Source: Deferribacteres bacterium (lineage in GTDB: Bacteria > Zhuqueibacterota > Zhuqueibacteria > Zhuqueibacterales > Geothermadaptataceae). From it: 64,000 nt of DNA. The stretch spans positions 1,178,001-1,242,000 of the forward strand of contig JACKDE010000001.1 in the NCBI GenBank assembly GCA_020633675.1, read 5' to 3'. Below are positions 8,717 through 17,315 of this stretch, piece after piece. The position numbers and the translations under genes were made by a program. Under the pieces are notes generated by a model. It was not told where the DNA came from and did not search any database. It worked only from the letters and a program-made list of their open reading frames with translations. How positions within the stretch are numbered: position 1 is the first letter of the stretch; every line of letters begins with the position of its first letter.

Positions 8717-9637
8717 ATGAAAACCGACATTCGTTCATCTGACGTGAAAGCAGGCCTTTTGGTGCTGCTGGCGATCATCATTTTTTTCATCTTTTTCTTT
8801 ATGATCACCGGCTTGAGCTTGAAAACAGAAACCAAGCAATATGTCACCCGGTTTGGGTATTCGAATGGGATTCAGGCCGGGACGGTCGTTCGGCTGGGAG
8901 GTGTACTCGTCGGTAAGGTCGATCGCGTCTACTTTCCTGAAGATGACCGAACCAAGATTGAGGTTCAGCTTACTGTAAAGGCTGACGCTCCTGTCAAGCA
9001 GGATTCAGAAGCATTTATTACCAGTATCGGCATCATGGGCGATTATTACGTCGAAATCACTTCCGGCTCCCAGGAAGCCCAGGTGCTGCCAGATGGTTCA
9101 ATTTTGCGGAGCAAGGATGTGCCATCTTTGGTACAGTTTGGTGCACAGATGGCCGAGCCTTTTGATCGCATTATGGCGCAAGTGGAAGACTTGCTGGTTA
9201 ATCTGAACAGCGTTTTGGACGAGAAAAATACCCAGCATGTCTCGAACATGGTTGGCAGTCTCGATACGCTTATTTATCAAAATCAGGATGCGGCAAAGGA
9301 GATTACCCAAAATCTCGCAAAAATGACCGATAATCTACAAGCCGTCACTGAACGACTCGATAAAATGATGCTCAATAATTCGGATAATCTCAACACCGCG
9401 CTGGGGCGCCTAAATTCATCGATGGCACATGCTGATAGCTTGCTGATGCAATTGGTTCGCACCACTTCGCAGTTAAACTACATGCTTACCAGTAACGAAA
9501 CCAATTTATACGAAGTGCTGGAAAACTTGCAAAACGTCAGCAATAATTTTGAAGTCTTTAGCCGGAAGCTGAAAGAACAGCCCTGGAGCCTGGTTCGTAA
9601 AACAGCTTTGCCTCGACGCGAATTGCCTAACAATTAA
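8717..9637 (+). CDS. mlaD: MlaD/MCE-domain periplasmic lipid-binding protein
   Basis: A 306-residue protein with one N-terminal membrane anchor (about residues 14-36, LLVLLAIIIFFIFFFMITGL). One MCE domain follows at about 40-118 (VTRFGYSNGIQAGTVVRLGG, SIGIMGDYYVEITSG). The remainder (about 150-290) is long and helical, rich in N, Q and leucine heptads, and probably forms the needle or coiled-coil part. MCE proteins form hexameric rings that carry lipids across the periplasm, and this gene follows mlaF by 13 bases. Confidence 0.92.
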   Translation: MKTDIRSSDVKAGLLVLLAIIIFFIFFFMITGLSLKTETKQYVTRFGYSNGIQAGTVVRLGGVLVGKVDRVYFPEDDRTKIEVQLTVKADAPVKQDSEAFITSIGIMGDYYVEITSGSQEAQVLPDGSILRSKDVPSLVQFGAQMAEPFDRIMAQVEDLLVNLNSVLDEKNTQHVSNMVGSLDTLIYQNQDAAKEITQNLAKMTDNLQAVTERLDKMMLNNSDNLNTALGRLNSSMAHADSLLMQLVRTTSQLNYMLTSNETNLYEVLENLQNVSNNFEVFSRKLKEQPWSLVRKTALPRRELPNN

Positions 9638-9648
9638 GAGAATACCCA

Positions 9649-10302
9649 ATGAAACAAAGCAGATCTAACGACCGAATGGAAATGTACTTTCTCAAAAAGT
9701 TAGCACGATTGCTGACTGTTGCCAGTGGGCTGTTGCTCTTCGCCTGCGGATCCATCCCTGAACCGAATTATTACACTTTGCATGTCGGCGACCAACTTGA
9801 AGGCAATGGTGCCGCACACAAGACACGCCCGATGACGATTGGTGTGAGCAAACTCGAAAGCGGTTTGCTGCTCAGCGATGATCGCCTCATCTATCGGCAA
9901 TCGGAATACGAAGTCAAGTTTTGGAATTACCAACGCTGGGTAGCCCAGCCGAACACAATGGTGACCGAATATCTGGTCGAATACTTGAAGTCACGGAAAC
10001 ATTTTGATCAAGTCGTAAAATTTCCTTCCGCAACTCGCGTACGCTACGTTTTGGGCGGCAAATTACTCGCTTTTGAAGAATGGGACAAGAATGGCGAGTG
10101 GTTTGGCAAGGTTGCCTTTGAGCTTTTTCTGCGCGACCTTGAAAAAGAACAGATTATTTGGCGCCAAACATATCAACAAATGGTGCCAGTCGAGCAAAAA
10201 CTTCCCGTTGGGGTAGTTGCCGCCGTTAGCCGTGCGATGATGGCCTGCTTCGAAGAGATGAGCCACGATTTCGGCAGCGAATTGGACAGCGTGCTCGAAT
10301 AA
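9649..10302 (+). CDS. ABC-type transport auxiliary lipoprotein (PqiC/DUF330-like)
   Basis: A 217-residue lipoprotein. The lipobox LLFAC lies at about residues 29-33, followed by GSIPEPNYYTLHVGDQ, the typical beginning of the PqiC/ABC_trans_aux family whose members work with MCE transporters at the outer membrane. Later features fit too: GVSKLESGLLLSDDRLIYRQ and an LGGKLLAFEEW strand. The start at 9649 gives a long N-region; the ATGs at 9676 and 9682 would give a more usual signal peptide. It ends the mla operon just before a strong terminator. Confidence 0.85.
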   Translation: MKQSRSNDRMEMYFLKKLARLLTVASGLLLFACGSIPEPNYYTLHVGDQLEGNGAAHKTRPMTIGVSKLESGLLLSDDRLIYRQSEYEVKFWNYQRWVAQPNTMVTEYLVEYLKSRKHFDQVVKFPSATRVRYVLGGKLLAFEEWDKNGEWFGKVAFELFLRDLEKEQIIWRQTYQQMVPVEQKLPVGVVAAVSRAMMACFEEMSHDFGSELDSVLE

Positions 10303-10329
10303 AATATTCACTTCATAATTAATAAGCGA

Positions 10330-10393
10330 GACCGGGCTCTCATGATCATCGCGAAATGGCTCTTTCCGATCATCGTGAGAACCCGGTTTTTTT
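10330..10393 (+). terminator. Rho-independent terminator of the mla operon
   Basis: A long hairpin of about 20 base pairs (ACCGGGCTCTCATGATCATC on the left, ending in ACCCGGT on the right) is followed by seven T. It lies between the convergent mla operon and the STAS gene at 10392. The last 18 bases nearly match the end of the terminator near 26513. Confidence 0.88.
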
Positions 10394-10973
10394 ATGCCGC
10401 CAATTTAAAGAAATCCTGCACTTGACTCTCATAATTATCCTGCTTTGCGGAATGTACTTCATCGTTCGGCATATCAAAATATTGCATCGCATTATGTTGC
10501 ACCAGCAATTCGTGAACAGCCGGACTGTGATTGAGCAACTCCACGGTTATGCCGCGCCGCCGTGCCGATTTGGCGAGCTTGACCAGGCTCCAAAACGCTG
10601 AGTAGCTGATAGAATCCAAATCTTTGAGCTGGAAGCGCAGTTCATCGAATGAACGGGATTTCAAGGCATGCAAAAACTGAATGAGATCTCGTTCAGCGCT
10701 TAACAATATCTCTCCGGAAAGCCGAACGTAGCATACCGACAGAATGCCATCCGGGATAATTTGTGCCGTGGCCAGCCCCAGGTATTCGAAAGGGCTTTTT
10801 GCAAATACCTTGCGAAATTTCCAGCGCGGATTTGCCTGCGAGCGACCTGCATGACGCCCCATCAAAATATCGCCGAATTGGGTCATCGAGCGAATCCGGT
10901 GGTGGCGATCCTGAGATGCAAACAAAGCCGTCGCGTTTTTGAGCACTACATCGGAATTCATTGCGTGAACCAT
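10392..10973 (-). CDS. STAS-domain protein, paralogue of 11832-12353
   Basis: A 193-residue protein with a poorly conserved N-terminal third and a STAS-like domain at about residues 80-170. That domain reads VRLSGEILLSAERDLIQFLH then FQLKDLDSISYSAFWSLVKL and VELLNHSPAVHELL. The same pattern recurs in the gene at 11832-12353, including the nearly identical KDL-x-x-x-S-x-x-AFWSL-x-KLA core. The usual phosphorylatable D-S-S is replaced by SYSAFW, so phosphoregulation is uncertain. The start at 10973 follows an AAAGGGA ribosome-binding site at 9 bases. The gene is separated from its paralogue by a terminator hairpin. Confidence 0.75.
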   Translation of the reverse strand: MVHAMNSDVVLKNATALFASQDRHHRIRSMTQFGDILMGRHAGRSQANPRWKFRKVFAKSPFEYLGLATAQIIPDGILSVCYVRLSGEILLSAERDLIQFLHALKSRSFDELRFQLKDLDSISYSAFWSLVKLAKSARRRGITVELLNHSPAVHELLVQHNAMQYFDMPNDEVHSAKQDNYESQVQDFFKLAA

Positions 10974-11159
10974 TTTATTATCCCTTTCTCATTGCGAAGT
11001 TGCGTGATGAAGAGATGCGCCCTTAAGCGTTGCGCATCGATTTTAAATTCAGTCCTGTCGATTTTCTGAAGCCACATGTCATGCAATTGGCGCAGCTTCG
11101 AAAAGAACTCTCATTCAGAAACCAGAACGATTGAGTGAGCTATTTGAAGTACATCCTGG

Positions 11160-11240
11160 AAAAAATCAGCAAAAGAGGTTCGTTGTGCTTGTGAGGTGGA
11201 GTTACGGACCATGTTCAGAACCCGAAAGAACCTCTTTTGC
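11160..11240 (-). terminator. Terminator-like 13-bp inverted repeat with U-rich tail
   Basis: GCAAAAGAGGTTC at 11169-11181 is perfectly complementary to GAACCTCTTTTGC at 11228-11240, with a 46-base loop. Read on the minus strand, the hairpin follows the stop codon at 11252 and is followed by TGATTTTTTCC. It could be the terminator of the 11252-11818 gene or the 3' end of a small RNA. The surrounding gap (10974-11251) holds no gene. Confidence 0.65.
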
Positions 11241-11251
11241 CTGATGATGCT

Positions 11252-11818
11252 TCATTCATTGTTGCGCAGACTTACTCTTTCTTTGCGCAGGATCACCGAT
11301 TCAGCTTTCATTTCCACTCCATTCAGCACCTCATCGATGCTTTCGTGGGTAACTTCGCTGCCTTCAGTGTTAAACTGACCGACGATTTTGCTTTTGCCTA
11401 CTTTGATCAGACCGGCGCGAAGGTCTTCTTTGACGATCGAAGTCAGGTCCACTTCCAGCAGGTCTCCAACCAGAGAAGTTTCGTCGCTTGCCTTGCTTTC
11501 TTCCTTCAACAGTGACAAGATATCGAGCTGTTGTGAGTTGGCATTGACAAGATCCGCGACGGGCTCGGCTTCATTCGCCAACTCAACCTTGGCTTCCAGA
11601 ATAGGCTCTTTGATAAAAATGTCAGGCTTGGCTTCAGATGGTTCTGGTTCTACAGCTTCAGGCGCATTTTCAGGTTGCGGATGTTCCACTGCATTGTCAT
11701 CAATTTGCTCATGACTGATCGTGATCTGATCTTTGGGCAGTGCCAGGATCTGATTTTGCAGGCCAAAATACAAACCGATTGCCAAAACCGAAGACGAAGT
11801 GATGATGATCTTATACAT
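11252..11818 (-). CDS. Small membrane-anchored acidic protein, unknown function
   Basis: A 188-residue protein not recognised as any family. Residues 1-22 (MYKIIITSSSVLAIGLYFGL) form a signal anchor. Residues 30-75 are rich in E and P (HPQPENAPEAVEPEPSEA), like a periplasmic spacer. The C-terminal part looks helical, with a LVGDLLEVDLTSIVKEDLRA segment. It has a good ribosome-binding site (AAAAGGAG, 8 bases before the ATG) and lies 13 bases after the STAS gene at 11832-12353, so the two are probably cotranscribed. It may be a membrane partner of the STAS proteins, but that is only positional. Confidence 0.7.
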   Translation of the reverse strand: MYKIIITSSSVLAIGLYFGLQNQILALPKDQITISHEQIDDNAVEHPQPENAPEAVEPEPSEAKPDIFIKEPILEAKVELANEAEPVADLVNANSQQLDILSLLKEESKASDETSLVGDLLEVDLTSIVKEDLRAGLIKVGKSKIVGQFNTEGSEVTHESIDEVLNGVEMKAESVILRKERVSLRNNE

Positions 11819-11831
11819 GGTTGAACTCCTT

Positions 11832-12353
11832 TTATGATTGAATAAGGTTTACGTCGATTTCACTCAGCAAGGTTTTCTTGCGAAGTTTGATACGAAAGTG
11901 ATTGCAGACGCGATGTTCGAGCAATAGCTCCAATAAAGTCGGATTGATGTCGATAATTTCCAGTTCGCCACCGTACCGCTTTATGCGTCTTGCAAGCTTA
12001 ATGAGAGACCAAAAGGCTTTTGAACTCAATGTTTTCAAATCCTTGAGATGCAACTGCCACAATTCGGCTGTGATATCCCGCATTTTGTTCACAAAGGCCG
12101 CAAAATCCTTTTCTGCGTCGAGCATGATGCTGCCACTGAGCTGTAGGGACACAATGCTCGTGCCTTTCGAAAAGCCTACCTGTGCGATCGCCTGACCGAC
12201 GTGCTCGGAAGCATCGGACGGAAAGGATTGTTCGAGCGTAAAGAGCAGCAGACTGCGCTCCTCAGTGTCGATACACTCCAGATATTTGTCTCTGTGCTTC
12301 GATTGCACGCGTTCATTCGCGGCGATATCCAGGTTTCGATTTTTGTTGTTCAT
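11832..12353 (-). CDS. STAS-domain protein, paralogue of 10392-10973
   Basis: A 173-residue protein with a STAS-like fold at about residues 60-160: VSLQLSGSIMLDAEKDFAAF, LHLKDLKTLSSKAFWSLIKL, and LEIIDINPTLLELLLEHRV. It shares this layout and the KDL-x-x-x-S-x-x-AFWSL-x-KLA core with the gene at 10392-10973. The N-terminal 45 residues are charged and unlike the paralogue. The region just upstream of the ATG has only a weak ribosome-binding site (GGTG). It probably starts a two-gene unit with the small anchored protein. Confidence 0.75.
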   Translation of the reverse strand: MNNKNRNLDIAANERVQSKHRDKYLECIDTEERSLLLFTLEQSFPSDASEHVGQAIAQVGFSKGTSIVSLQLSGSIMLDAEKDFAAFVNKMRDITAELWQLHLKDLKTLSSKAFWSLIKLARRIKRYGGELEIIDINPTLLELLLEHRVCNHFRIKLRKKTLLSEIDVNLIQS

Positions 12354-12644
12354 AGTGCACCAATTTTTTGTTTCTCGCTGATGGCGGACAAGGTCGGCTG
12401 CGTTCCATTTTTTTCATCTACCGGTCTCAGTTTCGGAACGGGAGAATCGGATACCAGCTCAGTTTAGAGTGAAACGCTTTTATAAAGAACTTTGTCACGT
12501 GTCAGCGAATGCGTTGGTTATGAATTAACGTTGCTTGAGGCAATTTATTTGCTGCATCAGGCAAGGCCTGCTGCAGAGTATGGGAGTATTTTCAGCATAT
12601 CGATCTCCTTTTGCTTTTTAAGCGTCGCGAAAGCGAAACTGAAT

Positions 12645-13655
12645 TTATTTTTTATTTTGTCCATTGATCTTGCTGTTTTGCGCAGCATCTTTCGGTTTCA
12701 GATCGCTGCTCTGTGTGATGAGCCCGTGGACGTCTCTCAAAACGGCGATGTGATTGAGTAGCAAATCAACCGCTGCTTCATTCCTGCCCTGAAATGCTTT
12801 TGCACCATTTTGATAGGGTTGCGGCGCTTTGCCATGACCTTTCTCAGAATGTGCCAGATTTGCCAGGGTAGGCGAGAGTCTGCGAAAATTCCAGCTCTTG
12901 CAAAGGCCAACCAGGCGCTTGAGGCCTTTGGTGTCGCTTTGCGGAAGCTGAGCCTGATCCAACTCCGCCTGGCGCAAGTCGCAATTGATGAGCGTTGCTC
13001 CTGCGAGATCGGCGTGACGCAGATCGGCACGGTTGAAGTTGACATTTACCAGAACAGCGCCGCGCAGGTTCGCTCCGCGCATTTTGGCGCCGGAGAAATC
13101 AGCGCCTGAGAGGTTCGCATTAGACAAGTTAGCGCGAACCAAATTTGCCTCCGCGAGTACAGCGCTGGAGAGATTGGACTTTGCCAGATTGGCGTGAGAC
13201 AGGTTTGCCGCAAACAGCTTAGCGTTAGATAAGTCTGCTCGTTGCAGTTCAGTTTTAAACATTCTCGCGCCATAGAAAGTACAGCTCTGTAATTTTGCCT
13301 GATTGAGTTTTGCATTCGAAAAATCAGCAAAAGACAGATTGGATTTCGACAAATTGGCACGGATCAGGTTGGCATTAACAAACCTGCTTTCGAGCAGATT
13401 GCATCCTGAAAGATTGACTGCAATCATTGAAGCCATCCAGAAGTTTGTGCTCACAATGACGCTGTCCGAAAAGTCGCTGAGCAGCATTTTTGTGCCTTCA
13501 AAGTTGCCGTTCGAAATATCGATGCCAGTCATTGCCATTCTCGATAGATCTGCCTCAGCCAGGTCGGGCTGATTGATCATGTTTGTGCTCCGCCAGTCAT
13601 TCCAGGTCGAGCTGCTTTCCAATTTCATTATTTTGAGATGATAGGGATTGGCCAT
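12645..13655 (-). CDS. Pentapeptide-repeat protein
   Basis: A 336-residue protein whose residues about 30-235 are a continuous array of A(D/N)LxX pentapeptides (for example ANLIRANLSKSNLSFADF, ANLVRANLSNANLSGADF). Such arrays fold as a right-handed quadrilateral beta-helix. The C-terminal 100 residues (from LKRLVGLCKSWNFRRLSPTL) are not repetitive. The likely start is the ATG at 13655, 7 bases after AGGAG, which excludes an 18-residue extension. No signal peptide is seen, so it is cytoplasmic. Its role is unknown; some family members protect gyrase, but nothing here points to that. Confidence 0.9.
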   Translation of the reverse strand: MANPYHLKIMKLESSSTWNDWRSTNMINQPDLAEADLSRMAMTGIDISNGNFEGTKMLLSDFSDSVIVSTNFWMASMIAVNLSGCNLLESRFVNANLIRANLSKSNLSFADFSNAKLNQAKLQSCTFYGARMFKTELQRADLSNAKLFAANLSHANLAKSNLSSAVLAEANLVRANLSNANLSGADFSGAKMRGANLRGAVLVNVNFNRADLRHADLAGATLINCDLRQAELDQAQLPQSDTKGLKRLVGLCKSWNFRRLSPTLANLAHSEKGHGKAPQPYQNGAKAFQGRNEAAVDLLLNHIAVLRDVHGLITQSSDLKPKDAAQNSKINGQNKK

Positions 13656-13834
13656 TTGTATTCTCCTGTATATTTCGTTTTGATTGACTCTGGTTAAATT
13701 TGTAATCATTCGCTCTGTTCGTTTGCTTGTCCTGTTCCGCTTCCTGTTTCGTAGTTAGCCATTTTCGATTCCAGTCCGGTTTCGTTCATGTGAGGCTGTT
13801 CGACAAAGCGAATGATTACAGCGCTTTGCTTGGA

Positions 13835-16714
13835 CTATTTCAGGAGAATGAGTCTTCGATGCTGGGTCAGCTCGCCAGCCTGCAGTTTGAGCAGGTAAAC
13901 GCCCGAGCCTACCATACGTCCACTATCATCTTGTGCATTCCATGAGATCCGGTGCACACCAGCTTCTTTTTCTCCGAGCACCAGAGTTTTGATTTCCTGG
14001 CCGAGAATCGAGAAAATCTTCAAAGTGACTTCCTGCTTTTCCGCCAGATGGAACTCGATCATGGTGACCGGATTGAAAGGATTCGGATAATTTTGCTTCA
14101 AACTGGTTGTTGTCGGGATAAAGGCATCCGCTTGATTGCTGGCTTCAGCCATCGCAACCGGCGGTGGCGGCGGTGCCATGCTCATCGCGACTTGCCGGTC
14201 CAGTACCGGTGCGAGCTTGTAGATCGGATTGCCACCCGCATCTCTTTTCGCGCTGGTGACTTCCACAGTCGAAGGCGCCTTTGAGATAAACGCCCAGTAC
14301 CCTACGCCTGGTTCTGACTTCAGGACATCCAGCAGGACAAGTTCCTGAAGAATTGGATCCCATTTGTACCAGGCGGTGATGGTGCCATCTGGTGTGTCGA
14401 TCACAGATGCTTCGTCAGTCACCGAACCGATCAGGTCCCAGCCAGTCGATGTATAGTTATTGGTAAAGCTGACTTGCCGAGCGCCGCAGACTTCCGCAGT
14501 TGATGCTTGCAGGAACAACACCCAGTAGGCTTTGCCAACTTCCAGGTTGCTTGCGGGGATATATTTTTGAGCGATACTATCCCAGGTAAATGCTGCGAAT
14601 GCATCCGGAAAGACTGCACTCAGCGAGTTGTCGGCCGGCTTGACTGGCAGCGAGATCAAATACCATGCATAGCCTTCAACTGGAAAGTTAAAGGTAAAGC
14701 AGGTCGTTGTCACGTAACTGATCGTCAGGCTTTTTGAGCCGGTAAATTCAACACTATTCTGAAGCCGCATATCGATGTCACCATCAAGGCCTCGCAGGAT
14801 GAATGTGCCCTGGCCTGGCAGAGCAGCACTGTCCCAACTGAGTTTGCTTACAATGCCTTCTTTTGCCTGCAATTCGACCTGCCAGTCGATGGCGGTGACA
14901 AAAGGATCGACCCATCCGCGGATATCCTGCGAAAGATACAGGCCTTGCTGCGGGGCTTTCAGCGAAGCATAGTAGTCGCTTCCTGGCGGTGGTGGTGGCA
15001 ATGGCCGGTCAAAGCCGATGTCCAGACCATCGGTGCCAGCTGAGTGACCACCAATATAAAGATCGATCTCGTGTCCATTTCCGACTTCCTGAAAAGTGAT
15101 GGGTGTCGACCAGTCAGAGGTACTGCCATTTTCAAACTGCCCGACTGCGATGGCCCAATCAGATTGATAAGGCGCCTGCCAGGTTTGCTTGTCAGGTGAC
15201 AAGAAGCCCAGATCGATTTCGCTGTACGGCTTTTTGGTGTCGATGGCGATGGCGACGCCAGATCCCTGCATGCCGCGCAGGTCAAATGTGATGGACGATT
15301 GGTTTTCATCGTAGAAGATGAAGTGCTCGTTGTTATCATCTTTCATTGCCAGACCACTTGGTGCGGTATTGTCGCTTTTCAGGCTGGTAGAGAAGTGTTT
15401 TTGCCAAAATTGTTCGTGCGTGCGAATTTGTTCCGGATTCGGGTATGGATTGGTTGACTCCACGTAAAATCCGTACCAACTTGCAGCGCCACCGGCCATT
15501 GCGAACTGCCACATCGAGCGCCGGGTGTTGTCCATGGTCCAGACGCCATCGCGCAAATAGGTGAAGCGTCTTTCAAAGATGATAGGCCGGCCGGAGCTTC
15601 TATTGTATTCAGACTGAGCCGTTTTATAGAAATCAAAGGTACGGTTGCCGGTCGGGCGTTCGTCATTCGAAACAACCTGCAAGGTCGGATTGTTGTATGG
15701 CCTTCCCCACAGCAGGTGATCCCAACCTGAGTGTGTTTCAATGTTTTCTTCCCAGGCATCGATTTCTTCGGCAGTAACCCACTCATCCAGATCGAAGCCA
15801 TAACCCATGGACCAGCCCGGAATCGGTCCAAGCCGCGCGGCAATATAGCGCTGTAAACGATAGTCTGCTTTACCGTTGATGCCGCCTGCACCGATTGGCG
15901 TCCACTGGCGCTGTTCATCACCCCAGGCCCAGATCACTGTTTGCAAGCCGGCTGCATGCGCTTCAACAATGAAGGTTTCCAGTACTGCGAATGAATTGGG
16001 ATCAGGGCCTGTGCTGCTGTGCTCGTTATAGCTCATTGCGTTCCATTCGAACCATTGATTGTTCATGCTGAAAAAGACCGCATTGAAACCATTGTCTTTC
16101 GCTTCCTGGATATACTCGTCGCGGATGGCTTTTTTCGTCATATGCGACATCAGAAAAGGTGCGCCGTTGATTTCAGTCAGCGCCAGATTCATGTACACTT
16201 TCGGGATAACCGCTTCAACCGCACCGTTTTCGCTGAGTTCTCGCACGAATTTGCTGCCTTGTGTTTTTAAAAAACCTTTGGCATTTGGATCAGGATTCGG
16301 CAAAATGTTTACCGTGCCTGAGAGATTGTCCAGATCAGGATCGCTGGCAGAGGTGATGAAGGTCCACTGTCCGGTACGCGTGCCGGTAAAGCGGAACTTC
16401 CATACACCATTACCATCGTAGAACATTTCGGTCTGGCGTACTTCGCCACTCTGCAGATGAACAAAGGTCACGGTTGCTTCCAGGTCAAAGGCATTGCCAG
16501 CGTAGGCAGCATTGTAGACATCCCATTCGATGTACGGGCCCCATAGAGTGCCTGTGCGGTCGTACTCGCTGGTCGCTGCAGATTGCTGCATTACGGTTGT
16601 CGTATTCATTTCGTGTGCAAAAACATTGTTGGCGGTCGCTTCCTCAGTTGTCAAACTTGGTTTTAACATGAGGACAAATAGCTCAAGGGCTGCTATAATC
16701 TTTGCTGTTTTCAT
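13835..16714 (-). CDS. Secreted DUF5060-type glycoside hydrolase with C-terminal sorting domain
   Basis: A 959-residue exported enzyme. A hydrophobic N-terminus (residues 1-20) is followed by a DUF5060 beta-sandwich at about 50-130 (GPYIEWDVYNAAYAGNAFDL, GVWKFRFTGTRTGQWTF). A TIM-barrel-like catalytic region spans about 160-450 (AKDNGFNAVFFSMNNQWFEW, PGWSMGYGFDLDEWVTAEEI, GRPIIFERRF). Beta domains, a polyproline linker (PLPPPPPG) and a second one (APPPPPVAMA) follow. The last 85 residues carry NYPNPFNP and end GSGVYLLKLQAGELTQHRRL, the T9SS type A/FlgD-like tail. DUF5060 enzymes act on plant or algal polysaccharides; the exact substrate cannot be read from the sequence. Ribosome-binding site AGAGGA. 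Confidence 0.85.
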   Translation of the reverse strand: MKTAKIIAALELFVLMLKPSLTTEEATANNVFAHEMNTTTVMQQSAATSEYDRTGTLWGPYIEWDVYNAAYAGNAFDLEATVTFVHLQSGEVRQTEMFYDGNGVWKFRFTGTRTGQWTFITSASDPDLDNLSGTVNILPNPDPNAKGFLKTQGSKFVRELSENGAVEAVIPKVYMNLALTEINGAPFLMSHMTKKAIRDEYIQEAKDNGFNAVFFSMNNQWFEWNAMSYNEHSSTGPDPNSFAVLETFIVEAHAAGLQTVIWAWGDEQRQWTPIGAGGINGKADYRLQRYIAARLGPIPGWSMGYGFDLDEWVTAEEIDAWEENIETHSGWDHLLWGRPYNNPTLQVVSNDERPTGNRTFDFYKTAQSEYNRSSGRPIIFERRFTYLRDGVWTMDNTRRSMWQFAMAGGAASWYGFYVESTNPYPNPEQIRTHEQFWQKHFSTSLKSDNTAPSGLAMKDDNNEHFIFYDENQSSITFDLRGMQGSGVAIAIDTKKPYSEIDLGFLSPDKQTWQAPYQSDWAIAVGQFENGSTSDWSTPITFQEVGNGHEIDLYIGGHSAGTDGLDIGFDRPLPPPPPGSDYYASLKAPQQGLYLSQDIRGWVDPFVTAIDWQVELQAKEGIVSKLSWDSAALPGQGTFILRGLDGDIDMRLQNSVEFTGSKSLTISYVTTTCFTFNFPVEGYAWYLISLPVKPADNSLSAVFPDAFAAFTWDSIAQKYIPASNLEVGKAYWVLFLQASTAEVCGARQVSFTNNYTSTGWDLIGSVTDEASVIDTPDGTITAWYKWDPILQELVLLDVLKSEPGVGYWAFISKAPSTVEVTSAKRDAGGNPIYKLAPVLDRQVAMSMAPPPPPVAMAEASNQADAFIPTTTSLKQNYPNPFNPVTMIEFHLAEKQEVTLKIFSILGQEIKTLVLGEKEAGVHRISWNAQDDSGRMVGSGVYLLKLQAGELTQHRRLILLK

Positions 16715-16995
16715 GCTATTCCTCTGTAAATATCGATAAATTCAAAGTCGTTTTTAGTATCGGTTTCGGAGTCAGGTGTCTTTGCGCAGTGTGAAGCGTT
16801 GGCGAAAATTGTCGGCCTGATTTATGTGATTTGTGGCCCACAATTCGCGGCAGAAGCTTCACACTGCAAGACTTTTGAGCTGCAATTTGTGTGAATCCTG
16901 GTCAGATTCATTGTTTTTGAAAGAACTGAGCTCACAAGCACCCTGACAGTGGTGCTTGGTACTTCAGGTGTTTGTTTGCATCGGCAGCTCCTCCA

Positions 16996-17172
16996 TCAGT
17001 ACGATGAAGTGTTGATCTGCAATCGACACATAATCAGCGCATGGTCGAGCGATTCCTGTTGTGTCTCTTCCTGATTCAGTTCCTGTGGCGGTACTTGTCG
17101 ATCAGTAATCACATTCGGTTTCAGAAGGAAGACCAGTAGACCGATTGCGGATACGATTTTGTTGGCTCTCAT
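16996..17172 (-). CDS. 58-residue membrane-anchored small protein
   Basis: A small gene with an excellent ribosome-binding site (AAGGAGGT, 6 bases before the ATG). The product begins MRANKIVSAIGLLVFLLKPN, one membrane-spanning or signal segment, and continues with a Q- and E-rich tail ending in INTSSY. The first 22 residues resemble the N-terminus of the neighbouring glycosidase (MKTAKIIAALELFVLMLKPS), so the two genes may share an origin for this segment. No family is recognised. It lies between the lyase and the glycosidase on the same strand. Confidence 0.6.
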   Translation of the reverse strand: MRANKIVSAIGLLVFLLKPNVITDRQVPPQELNQEETQQESLDHALIMCRLQINTSSY

Positions 17173-17275
17173 GGAAATACCTCCTTCAATCTGTATCTAT
17201 TTTAGCTATTCGATTGATCCTGATTCATTTTGTGTATCAGTTATTCGGCTCGAAGCCGTGTCGTTGGGAGTGCCT

Positions 17276-17298
17276 GGTACGCTGGCGCCTAGCGTACC
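17276..17298 (-). terminator. Hairpin downstream of the lyase gene
   Basis: GGTACGCT at 17276-17283 pairs perfectly with AGCGTACC at 17291-17298 over a 7-base loop. It lies 18 bases beyond the stop of the lyase gene. There is no T run, so it may instead protect the RNA 3' end. Confidence 0.4.
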
Positions 17299-17315
17299 GG
17301 CATTCCGCTCAAAGT

